Origin: CAKRJP01 sp963589425
GTDB lineage: Bacteria > Bacillota > Clostridia > Lachnospirales > Lachnospiraceae
Length of the DNA stretch: 64,000 nt
Reading direction: 5' to 3'
Assembly: GCA_963589425.1 (NCBI GenBank)
Contig: CAVAKZ010000003.1
Location: forward strand, 1-64,000
The notes under the pieces are model-generated. The model had not been told where the DNA came from, searched no databases, and saw nothing but the letters and a program-made list of their open reading frames with translations. This document shows positions 42,338 through 51,825 of the stretch, piece by piece. The position numbers were made by a program, and so were the translations under genes. Every line of letters begins with the position of its first letter. Positions within the stretch are counted from its first letter, which is position 1.

Positions 42338-43828
42338 TTAAAAGTCAGATGCTAAACTTCCTTCTGAAGGAGTGCTCTGTTTGGAGGTATGCTTTCCCTT
42401 TTCCCAAGCTCGGGTATCATCAGCAATTCCAAAGGCTTCCGGATCAAAACTAGGATCCTTCCCTTCTTTTTTCTGAGCCTCGTAATCTTTAAGCATAGCC
42501 CCGGCTTTTGGTGCTAAAAGTGCAATGGCAATTATATTTGCCCATCCAAGAAGGCCGTAACCGATATCGCCCATAGCCCACATGGCATCTGCATTTACAA
42601 CAGCTCCTAAGAAGGATGCTAGGATAAATAAGGCTCTGGCTGCTGTAATAGCATGTTTGTTGTTGCCGGATAAATAGCGGATATTGCTTTCTGCCTGATA
42701 GCAGTAGCCGGTCATGGAAGTGAATACAAATAGTACAATAATAATGGCCAGGACCTTGCCGCTCCAGTCGCCGTAGGTGCTCATAAGAGCATGCTGGGTC
42801 CACTTAATTCCGGCTTCAATACCACCGGTTTGACTAATGATTAGATTTCCTGCACTGTCACAGACATCGAAGGTGCCGGTGAGAAGTACAATAAATGCAG
42901 TGGCAGATCCTACAAAAAGTGTATCAACGTAAATAGAGAAAGATTGGATCAGTCCCTGCTTTACCGGATGGGAACACTCTGCAGCGGCAGATACAATGGC
43001 GCCGCATCCCATGCCGGCTTCATTTGAGTAGATGCCTCGCTTTACACCCCAGGAAATTGCAGAACCTAGAATTCCGCCAAGTAAGGCATTTGTGCCAAAG
43101 GCAGAGCTGATGATCATCTGCAGGATGCTTGGAAGCTTGCCAATGTTTAATCCGATGATTACCAGAGCTGCAAGAATATAAATCATGCACATGACAGGGG
43201 CCAAGAGTTCAGCGATGGCTGCAATTCTTTTAATGCTTCCATAGACCACGATGGCTAGGAATACACAGCAAATGGCTCCTACAATGACCTTGTTTACGGA
43301 AAAGGCTTCCTCGAATACGGTAACTAAGGAATTGATCTGGACGCCGGGCATTAATAATCCAGGCCCTAAAAAGGCAATGATTGCAAATAAAATGGCATAG
43401 GGTTTGCACTTTAATCCCTTTTCAATATAGTAGGCTGGGCCCCCTAGGAATTCTCCCTCCGGATTTTTTACCTTATAGGCTTGTCCTAAAGTAGATTCTA
43501 CAAAGGCAGAAGCTGCTCCTATAATGGCAATGATCCACATCCAGAATACAGATCCGGGACCTCCATAAAAAATTGCAGAGGCAACCCCGGCAATATTTCC
43601 CATTCCAACTCTTGCCCCTACGGTAGTGGCAAAGGACTGGAATGGCGTGATTCCGCTTTCACTTTCTTCTTTTGTGGTTAACAGACGAATCATTTCCTTC
43701 AACAGGCGAACTTGTGGGAACCTCAGTCGAATAGATAAATAGAGACCAACTCCCAGGCACAAAGCCACCAAGAGCATGCTCCAGACAATGCCATCCAACT
43801 GGTTTACCCATGTTGTAAATTGTTCCAT
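42338..43828 (-). CDS. Sodium:alanine/glycine symporter (AgcS family)
   Basis: A 496-residue membrane transporter with about 11 helices. Family motifs are present: FATTVGARVGMGNIAGVASAI (~70-90), GPGSVFWMW, GEFLGGPAYYIEKGL (~130) and RGIYSNEAGMGCG (~285). It imports alanine or glycine with sodium. I start it at 43828 (MEQFTTWVNQLDG), preceded by GAGGGG. A longer in-frame reading to 43993 would run through the promoter and a 5' hairpin. It has a near-consensus promoter at 43908-43936. Its stop abuts the GC-rich repeat block, and the first terminator on this strand is at 42026-42062. Confidence 0.92.
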   Translation of the reverse strand: MEQFTTWVNQLDGIVWSMLLVALCLGVGLYLSIRLRFPQVRLLKEMIRLLTTKEESESGITPFQSFATTVGARVGMGNIAGVASAIFYGGPGSVFWMWIIAIIGAASAFVESTLGQAYKVKNPEGEFLGGPAYYIEKGLKCKPYAILFAIIAFLGPGLLMPGVQINSLVTVFEEAFSVNKVIVGAICCVFLAIVVYGSIKRIAAIAELLAPVMCMIYILAALVIIGLNIGKLPSILQMIISSAFGTNALLGGILGSAISWGVKRGIYSNEAGMGCGAIVSAAAECSHPVKQGLIQSFSIYVDTLFVGSATAFIVLLTGTFDVCDSAGNLIISQTGGIEAGIKWTQHALMSTYGDWSGKVLAIIIVLFVFTSMTGYCYQAESNIRYLSGNNKHAITAARALFILASFLGAVVNADAMWAMGDIGYGLLGWANIIAIALLAPKAGAMLKDYEAQKKEGKDPSFDPEAFGIADDTRAWEKGKHTSKQSTPSEGSLASDF

Positions 43829-43867
43829 AATACCCCTCTTCTCTTTCTTTATCCTTATTTGTAAAAA

Positions 43868-43895
43868 CGCCTCTGTCATAAAAGATGACGAGGCG
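43868..43895 (-). promoter_or_regulatory. Hairpin at the 5' end of the symporter mRNA
   Basis: CGCCTC/GAGGCG and GTCA/TGAC form a stem with one bulge and a ~7-nt loop. On the minus strand it is followed by GTTTTTAC and starts only a few bases after the predicted transcription start. It could stabilise the mRNA or act as a small attenuator. Confidence 0.45.
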
Positions 43896-43907
43896 AAAAC
43901 TATTCTT

Positions 43908-43936
43908 ATTATAAAATCGCCTATGAAAGAAGTCAA
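43908..43936 (-). promoter_or_regulatory. Sigma-A promoter of the symporter gene
   Basis: Minus strand: -35 TTGACT (43936-43931), 17-bp spacer, -10 TATAAT (43913-43908). Near consensus. Confidence 0.8.
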
Positions 43937-44138
43937 ACAAATACTTGCAAAAATTGATGCCAAATGGGATTTTGATTGATGAAAAATGAACAAAATAAAA
44001 ATGGGATATTCATGGTGGTGGAGGGAAGAAAAATAGATTATACTTAAGCTAGATTTTTAGCTTGGATTGTGATAGGATATCAAGGTTGCAAATGACTAAC
44101 TAAAATGATAAATGGATAATATGAAATCAGGGGGGGCT

Positions 44139-45791
44139 ATGAAAAGGGATAGCAAGAAGAAAGTCGAAATGATTGTGGATCTCTTTCTGCTTGTTTTTGT
44201 ACTGGTGCTGGCGGGTGGCATGTACCGATATGAGCAGGAGAAGAATCCTTCTGTAAAATATGTAACAGAAGGATGGTATCAGTTGATGGATGGAGACAAG
44301 GAAGAGCTTGTCCTTCCGGCCAAGGTTCAGGCAGGGCAGGATGGGAAAATTTTGCTCTATAATGACAGCCTAAAGGGGGAGGAAGGAAGTGTCCTTTCTG
44401 TAAGTAATGTGCAGAATGAATTGCAGATCTTGGTAGGAGATCAGGTTCTTTATAGCTATAAGAACTCCCTTTTTGAGCGAAATAACCAGATGAAAGGAAA
44501 ACTTTGGGGGGATGCAATTCTTCCAAGTTCCATTAAAGAAGGACCCCTTGTGCTGTCCTACACTTGTAAGCCGGGACAAGTTTTTGAGGTTGAGGCTCCT
44601 TATTTTGGAAGTATGGATAGCGTAGTCAGTAGTCACATTTCTGAAAACTACCTTTCTCTTTTGGTGATCGCCGGCATCTTTGCTTTGGCTATAGTTGCTA
44701 TTATGATTTTTCTTTATGGAATGAGTCAGGGGATGCTGGAGAGGCGGTTTTTTGACATGGCCATTTTCCTTTTCCTTACGGGAATCTGGTGTGTGACCGA
44801 TTCTTCCCTTTATCAGATGTATGGAGGAGAGGTGGCAGCGGGAGGAGTGATTTCCTTCTATAGTTTCATGCTCTTAGCTATACCTATGGTACACTTTGTA
44901 AAAAATACGGGAACCATAAACAAATTTATACTTCCGGACCTTATCATTGGGCTTTTTTATGGAAATGCAGTGATTCAGGGACTGGTTCATAGTTATTTTA
45001 AGATTTCCTTTGTAAAAATGCTGGGAGCAACACATATCCTTTTAGTGTTAGGAGTGGTGTCCCTAATCTATCTTCTTTGGAAGGAATATAAGGCCTATCA
45101 CAGAGAACAGGTAAAAATCTGTCTGATAGCCTTTGGGGCTATGTCTTTTGGGGGAATTCTATCTTTGATTCTCTATTGGGCTTTGCAGATTTACTGGTAT
45201 GATGTGATTTTCCAGCTGGGGATTTTGCTGGCCATTGGCATTATGACCTGGGGAATCTTAAGAGAAATCATCTATGAACGTCAACTAATGGCAGAGGAAG
45301 AGGCTTACGAACGGATGTCTGGGGAAGACCGTCTGACAGGACTTAAGAATCGAAAGGCCTTTGAACAATACTTGTTAATGGTGCAAAATAATACGACAAA
45401 TCCCAAGGAGACCCTCCTGATTTTTGTTGATTTGGAGGACCTTCATCAGGTGAATGAAGACCACGGAAATGCTGTGGGAGATGAAATGGTTATGGGGGCG
45501 GCCAGATGTATTCAGCGCGCCTGCGAGATTTTTGAAAATGAAATTAAATGCTTCCGAATCCATGGGGATGAATTTGCGGTGGTGCTGCTTCCGGGAGCAG
45601 ATCGTTATGTTTGGGAAAAACGATTATATCGGGAGGTGGAGAAATATAATCGAACCGGCCATCACCCCTTCCGTTTGACCTGTGGCTATGGAGTCCTGGA
45701 AGAAGGGGGAGAAACGATTAAGAGTTTAAGCCAATGGAAGTGGCATACCGATTATGACTTGGAAAAACAGAAAGGAGGCGAGAAAAGTTGA
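44139..45791 (+). CDS. Membrane-bound GGDEF-domain protein (7TM sensor, HGDEF variant)
   Basis: A 550-residue signalling protein. It has an N-terminal helix, an extracellular beta-rich domain (~40-165), seven membrane helices (~175-375; 7TMR-DISM-like) and a C-terminal GGDEF domain (~385-550). The signature is RIHGDEFAVVL, so the first Gly of GGDEF is His. DRLTGLKNRKAFEQYL precedes it. Cyclic-di-GMP synthesis may be lowered but is not excluded. Start choice: ATG 44139 follows AGGGGG; the earlier ATG at 44112 has no site. It overlaps by 4 bases an EAL-domain gene, so synthase-like and hydrolase-like proteins are made together. Confidence 0.8.
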   Translation: MKRDSKKKVEMIVDLFLLVFVLVLAGGMYRYEQEKNPSVKYVTEGWYQLMDGDKEELVLPAKVQAGQDGKILLYNDSLKGEEGSVLSVSNVQNELQILVGDQVLYSYKNSLFERNNQMKGKLWGDAILPSSIKEGPLVLSYTCKPGQVFEVEAPYFGSMDSVVSSHISENYLSLLVIAGIFALAIVAIMIFLYGMSQGMLERRFFDMAIFLFLTGIWCVTDSSLYQMYGGEVAAGGVISFYSFMLLAIPMVHFVKNTGTINKFILPDLIIGLFYGNAVIQGLVHSYFKISFVKMLGATHILLVLGVVSLIYLLWKEYKAYHREQVKICLIAFGAMSFGGILSLILYWALQIYWYDVIFQLGILLAIGIMTWGILREIIYERQLMAEEEAYERMSGEDRLTGLKNRKAFEQYLLMVQNNTTNPKETLLIFVDLEDLHQVNEDHGNAVGDEMVMGAARCIQRACEIFENEIKCFRIHGDEFAVVLLPGADRYVWEKRLYREVEKYNRTGHHPFRLTCGYGVLEEGGETIKSLSQWKWHTDYDLEKQKGGEKS

Positions 45792-47689
45792 ACACCTACA
45801 ATATAGATTTCCTTATTACTGCCTTTTTTATCTTAGCTTTAGTAATTCTCCATTTTATTCCTCATAAGAATTTGGAGGATATTAATAGCCGAACCTTTTG
45901 TATCTTTGCTTTTCTTGGCCTGGCGGACGTGGTGTTTGAACTTGTCAGCACCTATTATATTGCCACGGAAAACTATGGTATGGCAGCAACTTTTGTTAAC
46001 ACATTGTTCTATATGATGCAGGTGCTTTTACCCTTTACATTGGTGTGCTACATAGAATCTCTGCGGGAGAATCAGCTGCTTTCCATAGGAAGGTTATTTC
46101 TTTGGGGAATCCCAACCATAGGAATGCTTCTGGTAGTTCTTACTAATACATTTACAGGTCTTCTTTTTTCTTTTGATTCCGAAAAAGGCTATGTCCGGGG
46201 ATCTTGCTATTTGCTGACTTATTTCTTCGCTCTGGCCAATATTTTGGTGGCTTCTTTTATTGTGATTAGAGGAAGAAAAGAGCTTGGACGACAGAAAATA
46301 AAAACCCTGTGTGAGATTTTTGCGATAACCACTGTGGGGATTTTTGTTCAGCTGCAAAAAGGAGCTCTTCTGACTACAGGTTTTGGAGTAAGCCTGGGAG
46401 TCTTAGTATTATTTTTCACCCTTAATAATCCCTATGTTCATACAGACCATATGACGGGACTTTATGATAAGACCTATTTCGTTCGCCAGTGTAAGGAACT
46501 AATTGCCAGCGGACAGAAGTTTCATATTATCGAGGTGGAGCTTTACCAACTTCGCCATGTAAATCAAGTAGCAGGAAGCCGCCACGGAGATTATCTTTTG
46601 CAGATTGTATCCCAAAGATTAAGTGAAATATGTGGGCGGCGAGCTTTTCATATTAGCGGCAAGCGATTTGTGTTTCTGTTAAACAGCATTAAAGAGTACG
46701 AGGATTGCCTGGATTCTCTGGAAGAATTTTTTGATAGGCTACATCAGACAGAAGATGGAGTGATGGAATTCCCGGCTATTTTCAGTGGTATTATAAATGC
46801 CGGAAGATTAAACTCAGGGGAGGACATCCTGGACTATGGAGAGTATCTGGCTTCCTTGGCCGCTAGATCAGGGCCCACAGAGCTGGTGCAGGATGACAAG
46901 CAGACATTAGAAAATTTTCGATACGGCAAGAAGGTAGAGAGGTACCTTTATCAGGCAGTGGAAGAGAATTTTTTTGAAGTATATTTCCAGCCTATCTATG
47001 ATCTGAAAGAAAAGAAGTTTGTAGCGGTAGAGGCACTGAGCCGCCTGAACCATCCGGAACTTGGCTTTATTCCTCCGGATGTATTTATCGTCCAGGCGGA
47101 GAAAAATGGTTTAATTACAAAGATCACCAATCTCCAGATTGGCAGAATTTGCGAATTCATCAGAGACCATAGGGAATTAATGGGAAAACTTCAGAATGTT
47201 AAGATCAATCTGTCTCCTATGGATCTTTTGGCACCGGGAAGTGGACGGGAAAAAGTCGATATTATAAAATCCTATGGTCTTCCCTGTAATTGGTTTCAAA
47301 TGGAAATTACAGAGACTGTTGCCACCCAGTACAGAGATAGTCTCATGCCGGCAGTGGAAACTTTTGAGGAGGCAGGTATCGGACTTTGCCTGGATGATTT
47401 TGGTTCCGGTTATGCCAACCTAAATACCGTCACCCAGCAGCCCTTTCAGGTTATTAAATTAGATCGGTCCTTGCTATTTAGCATTTTGGAAGATGAAAAA
47501 GTAGCCACTTTCTATGAAAGTATTGTAGGAGCCTTCAAAAATATGGGATACTATTTAGTAGCTGAAGGGGTGGAGGCAAAAGAAGAGGTTGAACTTTTGG
47601 GACGATGGGGCGTAGACTTTATTCAGGGGTATTACTATTCCAAACCTTTGCCGGCTGCAGACCTAGTGAAATTTATGGAAGAACATTAA
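45788..47689 (+). CDS. Membrane-bound GGDEF-EAL protein, likely c-di-GMP phosphodiesterase
   Basis: A 633-residue protein with eight or so membrane helices (~1-215), a degenerate GGDEF domain (~225-380; SGKRFVFLL replaces GGDEF) and an EAL domain (~395-633). EAL residues are present: VAVEALSRL, INLSPMDLL, ITETVATQY, LCLDDFGSGYANLN, IKLDRSLL and VAEGVEAKEEVE, consistent with an active phosphodiesterase. The start codon is TTG at 45788, supported by AAAGGAGG about 9 bases upstream and a 4-base overlap with the GGDEF gene. The pair is a local c-di-GMP control unit; its output is unknown. Confidence 0.85.
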   Translation: MNTYNIDFLITAFFILALVILHFIPHKNLEDINSRTFCIFAFLGLADVVFELVSTYYIATENYGMAATFVNTLFYMMQVLLPFTLVCYIESLRENQLLSIGRLFLWGIPTIGMLLVVLTNTFTGLLFSFDSEKGYVRGSCYLLTYFFALANILVASFIVIRGRKELGRQKIKTLCEIFAITTVGIFVQLQKGALLTTGFGVSLGVLVLFFTLNNPYVHTDHMTGLYDKTYFVRQCKELIASGQKFHIIEVELYQLRHVNQVAGSRHGDYLLQIVSQRLSEICGRRAFHISGKRFVFLLNSIKEYEDCLDSLEEFFDRLHQTEDGVMEFPAIFSGIINAGRLNSGEDILDYGEYLASLAARSGPTELVQDDKQTLENFRYGKKVERYLYQAVEENFFEVYFQPIYDLKEKKFVAVEALSRLNHPELGFIPPDVFIVQAEKNGLITKITNLQIGRICEFIRDHRELMGKLQNVKINLSPMDLLAPGSGREKVDIIKSYGLPCNWFQMEITETVATQYRDSLMPAVETFEEAGIGLCLDDFGSGYANLNTVTQQPFQVIKLDRSLLFSILEDEKVATFYESIVGAFKNMGYYLVAEGVEAKEEVELLGRWGVDFIQGYYYSKPLPAADLVKFMEEH

Positions 47690-47707
47690 GCGAGAGAGGT
47701 GTATGCA

Positions 47708-48577
47708 ATGAATATTAGACAATTATTGACTCAGGAGAAGCCTACCCTATCCTTTGAAGTATTTCCACCAAAGAAGGATGTGGATTTTGCAACAGTGGAG
47801 GAGGCTGCCTTTGGTATTGCGAAACTTAGGCCGGATTATATGAGCGTAACCTATGGGGCCGGGGGAAGCACTAAAGGTCTCACTATTCGTCTGGCCGAAA
47901 GCATTCAAAGGGAGTATCAGGTTCCCACCATTGCCCATTTGACCTGTGTATGTGCCGGAAGGGACAGCATTTTAAAGGCTCTTTTGGAAATGAAAGAGGC
48001 AGGGATCCAAAATATTTTGGCCCTCAGAGGAGACCTTCCTAAAAATTATGAGGGAGAGATTTTCACGGACTTTAGCCATGCATCAGAACTGGTAAGCTTT
48101 ATTAAGGAGCAGGGAGATTATTGCGTAGGAGGGGCCTGCTATCCAGAGGTACACCCGGATTCTGCAAACAAATCTGAAGATCTTCAAGGACTTAGGAAGA
48201 AGGTGGATGCAGGATGTGAATATCTGACCACCCAAATGTTTTTTGACAATAATATTTTCTATAATTTCATGTATCGCCTAAGAGAGGAAGGAATCTTAGT
48301 GCCGGTGATTCCGGGAATCATGCCCATTACGAAAAGGGTCCAGGTGAAAAATGCAGTAAAACTTTCCGGTTGCAATGTGCCGGAACGATTTAAGAATATT
48401 GTAGATCGATTCGGAGATACAGAGGCCGCTATGCAGCAGGCAGGAATTGCCTACGCCACAGATCAGATCATTGATCTTTTGGCTAATGGGGTAAAACATA
48501 TTCATGTGTATTCCATGAATAAACCGGAGGTGGCCCTGCAAATTCAAAAAAATATAGGGGAAATTATGAAGGTATAG
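47708..48577 (+). CDS. metF: Methylenetetrahydrofolate reductase
   Basis: A 289-residue flavin TIM-barrel enzyme that reduces 5,10-methylene-tetrahydrofolate to 5-methyl-tetrahydrofolate for methionine synthesis (and, in acetogens, the Wood-Ljungdahl route). Seen are LSFEVFPPKKD at the N-terminus, VTYGAGGS, IAHLTCVCAGRD, LALRGDLP and the C-terminal HIHVYSMNKPE. Normal length for MetF. ATG 47708 follows GAGAGGTG; a GTG at 47699 overlaps that site. It begins 18 bases after the EAL gene, so read-through is likely, though no functional link is evident. Confidence 0.95.
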   Translation: MNIRQLLTQEKPTLSFEVFPPKKDVDFATVEEAAFGIAKLRPDYMSVTYGAGGSTKGLTIRLAESIQREYQVPTIAHLTCVCAGRDSILKALLEMKEAGIQNILALRGDLPKNYEGEIFTDFSHASELVSFIKEQGDYCVGGACYPEVHPDSANKSEDLQGLRKKVDAGCEYLTTQMFFDNNIFYNFMYRLREEGILVPVIPGIMPITKRVQVKNAVKLSGCNVPERFKNIVDRFGDTEAAMQQAGIAYATDQIIDLLANGVKHIHVYSMNKPEVALQIQKNIGEIMKV

Positions 48578-48635
48578 ACGGAAGTTTATGGATGTTAAAG
48601 TAAGCTTGCCTAGATGTTAAGATTTAGAAGTTTGG

Positions 48636-48665
48636 TTGAATTTATAGAGTCTTCTATAGTATAAT
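48636..48665 (+). promoter_or_regulatory. Sigma-A promoter of pgi
   Basis: TTGAAT (48636-48641), 18-bp spacer, TATAAT (48660-48665), about 48 bases before the start codon. Confidence 0.7.
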
Positions 48666-48713
48666 GACCAGGTTGAGGGAAAATCTAATAGGCAATTAAA
48701 GGAGGATTTAAAA

Positions 48714-50294
48714 ATGGCTTCATGGAAGAATTTGGATACAATTGCTGCCTATGACAAACTTGCAAAAGTGGAAGCAGTGGATCTTAAGAAGGTTATGGAA
48801 GGTGCAAATGGCGCCGAGAGAGTAAAGAATTACTCTGTACCTATGGCAGCCGGTATGGCATATAATTTTGCTGCAAAACAGGTAGATGATAAGGTGCTAG
48901 CTGCTTTGGCTGACCTGGCAAAAGAGACTGAGCTTACTGAGAAGTTTAAAGAATTATATAATGGCGCTGTGATTAATACAGGAGAGAACCGTCTGGTACT
49001 TCACCAGCTTACCAGAGGACAGCTTGGAGATGCTGTGGTTGCAGACGGAACAGATAAGCGAGCTTTTTATGTAGAACAGCAGGAGAAGATTGCTGACTTT
49101 GCCGCTAAAGTACATGCCGGAGAGATTACCAACGAGGCCGGAGAGAAATTTACTTCTGTAGTGCAGATTGGTATCGGTGGAAGTGACCTAGGACCAAGAG
49201 CTATGTACCTTGCTTTAGAGAACTGGGCAAAGGTAAATCATACTTTCAAAATGGAAGCGAAGTTTATTAGTAACGTAGACCCGGATGATGCCTCTGCTGT
49301 TTTATATGGGTTGGACGTAGCTCATTCTATATTTATCTTGGTTTCAAAGTCAGGAACAACTCTTGAGACTTTAACCAATGAGTCCTTTGTAAAGGATGCC
49401 CTTGTAAAAGCTGGACTGAATCCTTCAAAGCATATGATCGCAGTAACCAGTGAGACTTCACCTCTTGCAAAGAGTGATGATTATCTGGCAGCCTTCTTTA
49501 TGGATGACTACATCGGAGGCCGTTTCTCTTCTACTTCAGCAGTAGGAGGAGCAGTACTATCCTTAGCATTTGGACCTGATATTTTTGCAAGATTCTTACA
49601 GGGAGCAGCAGAAGAAGACCTTCTTGCAAAGAATGAAAATCTTATGGAGAACCCTGCAATGTTAGATGCTCTGATCGGTGTTTATGAGAGAAATGTCTTG
49701 GGATATGCCGCAACAGCAGTTCTTCCATATTCTCAGGCTCTTAGCCGATTCCCGGCACATTTACAGCAGGCAGATATGGAGTCTAATGGTAAGTCTGTCA
49801 ATCGTTTTGGCGAACCTGTTAATTACAAGACCGGACCGATTATCTTCGGAGAGCCGGGAACTAACGGACAGCATTCCTTCTATCAGCTCTTACACCAGGG
49901 AACTGATATTATTCCTCTTCAGTTTGTTGGATTTAAGAACAACCAGATGGAGAGTGATGTAGTGATCCAGGATAGCACCAGCCAGCAGAAGCTTTGCGCA
50001 AATGTAGTGGCTCAGATCGTAGCTTTTGCCAGCGGAAAAGCTGATGAGAACCGTAACAAGAACTTCGAAGGCGGACGCCCATCCAGCATTATTGTTGGAG
50101 ACAAACTGACACCGGAGGCTCTTGGAGCCTTACTTTCCCACTTTGAGAATAAGATCATGTTCCAGGGATTTGTATGGAACCTAAACAGCTTCGATCAGGA
50201 GGGTGTACAGTTAGGAAAAGTTCTGGCAAAGAAGGTTCTGGCTCATGAGACAGATGGGGCCTTAGCAGCTTACAGTGATCTGTTAAATATCTAA
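48714..50294 (+). CDS. pgi: Glucose-6-phosphate isomerase
   Basis: A 526-residue cytoplasmic enzyme interconverting glucose-6-phosphate and fructose-6-phosphate. Seen are VVQIGIGGSDLGPRAM, LVSKSGTTLETLTN (phosphate-binding SIS motif), GGRFSSTSAVGG, the glutamate/histidine region GTNGQHSFYQLLHQG and the C-terminal lysine region. A perfect AAAGGAGG lies before the ATG. Monocistronic, with its own promoter and a terminator shared with the convergent M24 peptidase gene. Its product feeds glmS downstream, though that is a pathway, not an operon, link. Confidence 0.97.
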   Translation: MASWKNLDTIAAYDKLAKVEAVDLKKVMEGANGAERVKNYSVPMAAGMAYNFAAKQVDDKVLAALADLAKETELTEKFKELYNGAVINTGENRLVLHQLTRGQLGDAVVADGTDKRAFYVEQQEKIADFAAKVHAGEITNEAGEKFTSVVQIGIGGSDLGPRAMYLALENWAKVNHTFKMEAKFISNVDPDDASAVLYGLDVAHSIFILVSKSGTTLETLTNESFVKDALVKAGLNPSKHMIAVTSETSPLAKSDDYLAAFFMDDYIGGRFSSTSAVGGAVLSLAFGPDIFARFLQGAAEEDLLAKNENLMENPAMLDALIGVYERNVLGYAATAVLPYSQALSRFPAHLQQADMESNGKSVNRFGEPVNYKTGPIIFGEPGTNGQHSFYQLLHQGTDIIPLQFVGFKNNQMESDVVIQDSTSQQKLCANVVAQIVAFASGKADENRNKNFEGGRPSSIIVGDKLTPEALGALLSHFENKIMFQGFVWNLNSFDQEGVQLGKVLAKKVLAHETDGALAAYSDLLNI

Positions 50295-50390
50295 GAGTGT
50301 GTAACTGTTTGATCGCGAAGTTTGAATCTGGCACTTTGTGGCTGCATTTCGCCTCGGGCTTTTGCTTAAGCCTATAAAACAGGAATATAA

Positions 50391-50433
50391 AAAGCTCCTG
50401 CAGTAACTTGTTTGATTACTGCAGGGGCCTTTG
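50391..50433. terminator. Bidirectional terminator between pgi and the M24 peptidase gene
   Basis: GCTCCTGCAGTAA pairs with TTACTGCAGGGGC across a ~8-nt loop, with A-tract before and TTTGTT after. Confidence 0.8.
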
Positions 50434-50474
50434 TTAGCTTATGATATTTTTAATTGTTGCAGAACAAATTGAAT

Positions 50475-51551
50475 CTATCCTACAATTCTCCACTTCTTAT
50501 CAACAGCATTTAATAATTCGTGGCCGTCCTCTGTAACTAGTACCAGATCCTCAATGCGAACACCGTATTTTCCTTCTAGATAGATACCTGGCTCAATAGA
50601 GAAAATCATACCTGGTTTTGCTTCATTCTTGTTGATCGGACTTACATCTCCGTATTCATGATCTTCCTGACCGATGAAATGTCCCAGACGGATTCGCCAG
50701 TACTCACTGTAACCTGCCTCGTCAATTAAGTCTCTGGCCTGAGCATCAATATCACAGAAACGTACTCCGGGTTTAATAACAGCCTCAGCTTTTAAAACAG
50801 CTTGGCGAACCAGATCGTGAATTGCTTTCTGCTCTTCATCTACTTCCTTACAGTAGAAGGTCCTGGTCATGTCTGAACAGTATCCCTTCCAAACACATCC
50901 CATGTCAATGAGCACACATTCGCCGGCAGCTAATTTTCTTGTATCACTTGGTTCATGGTGCTGGTCTGCGGCATTAGGTCCAAAGCAAACGATTGTATCG
51001 AAACTTACGCCGCTGGCCCCTTCTTTTAAATACTCTGAGTCAATAAAGTTGGCAACTTCCTTCTCGGTCATGCCTTCTTTGATAAAATCAGCTACCCGTT
51101 CCATAACCTTATCGTTGATAATGGAAGCTTCCTTCATGATCTGAATTTCTTCCGGTGTTTTAACGGCTCTTACATCATCAATGCAATCAGAACCCCAGAT
51201 GGTTTTAAGTTTAGGGCATCTCTCCTGAAGGGGGATTAAGAAGCGTGCCGGCCAGGTCTTGTCAATACCAAGAACTCCTTCTGTATCAATGTGGTCCATA
51301 AGAACGCCGATCTGATCGTCCATATCACTAAACCAGACTTCCTCCAGTCCGGTATTAGAAACATAATACAGGTAATTGAAGAAGAAGGTATGTTTTCCGT
51401 TGGTTCTAAGAAGAAGAGCATAAAGTCTCTCTCCCGGATTTACCATAACTCCTGTTAAAATGTTGATGCTTAAAGGATCAGAAACCAGAAATTGGTCGAT
51501 TCCTTTTTCCTTCATTTTTTCTAAAACGCGATTAATTCTTTCGTTATCCAT
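50475..51551 (-). CDS. M24-family aminopeptidase (Xaa-Pro peptidase type)
   Basis: A 358-residue metallopeptidase. The N-terminal creatinase-like domain (~1-125) is followed by the pita-bread catalytic domain. Its five metal ligands are visible: aspartates in VLIDMGCVWKGYCSDMTRTF, histidine in LGHFIGQEDH, glutamates in FSIEPGIYL and VRIEDLV. It probably removes N-terminal residues before proline from cytoplasmic peptides. ATG 51551 (MDNERINR) has AGGAGG about 9 bases upstream; the ATG at 51560 is too close to that site. Monocistronic, on the minus strand. Confidence 0.9.
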   Translation of the reverse strand: MDNERINRVLEKMKEKGIDQFLVSDPLSINILTGVMVNPGERLYALLLRTNGKHTFFFNYLYYVSNTGLEEVWFSDMDDQIGVLMDHIDTEGVLGIDKTWPARFLIPLQERCPKLKTIWGSDCIDDVRAVKTPEEIQIMKEASIINDKVMERVADFIKEGMTEKEVANFIDSEYLKEGASGVSFDTIVCFGPNAADQHHEPSDTRKLAAGECVLIDMGCVWKGYCSDMTRTFYCKEVDEEQKAIHDLVRQAVLKAEAVIKPGVRFCDIDAQARDLIDEAGYSEYWRIRLGHFIGQEDHEYGDVSPINKNEAKPGMIFSIEPGIYLEGKYGVRIEDLVLVTEDGHELLNAVDKKWRIVG

Positions 51552-51725
51552 TTTTTGCATTCCTCCTGCTTAAAATAATCTGTATTTATTTTAGCACAAT
51601 GGCTTTTTGAAAACTACGAAAAGAAAAATAGAAAAATAAATTAAACTCTGGTTTGTACAGGAAGAGATTATTGGCCTTTAAAAAATGGCTGGGGAGGTGG
51701 ATTTTGAGCTGTTTCTAGAGTTTGG

Positions 51726-51754
51726 TTGAAAGAAAGGGCGTTTTATGGTAAAAT
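51726..51754 (+). promoter_or_regulatory. Sigma-A promoter of the nucleotidyltransferase-glmS pair
   Basis: TTGAAA (51726-51731), 17-bp spacer, TAAAAT (51749-51754), 72 bases before the start codon. Confidence 0.7.
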
Positions 51755-51825
51755 TTAGAGGTTAATGTTATGAAAAAGACTAGCAGATGTGAGATTTTAT
51801 TTCACGATTCAAAGAAAGGACAAGT

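Noticed and set aside
41784..42453. Several overlapping frames of 70-100 codons on both strands
   Set aside because: They run through inverted repeats and a terminator, overlap each other, and have Arg/Cys/Ser-rich composition typical of non-coding GC-rich DNA.
43829..44111. A glycine riboswitch before the alanine/glycine symporter
   Set aside because: The predicted leader is about 75 bases and lacks the conserved glycine-aptamer sequences; only a simple hairpin is seen.
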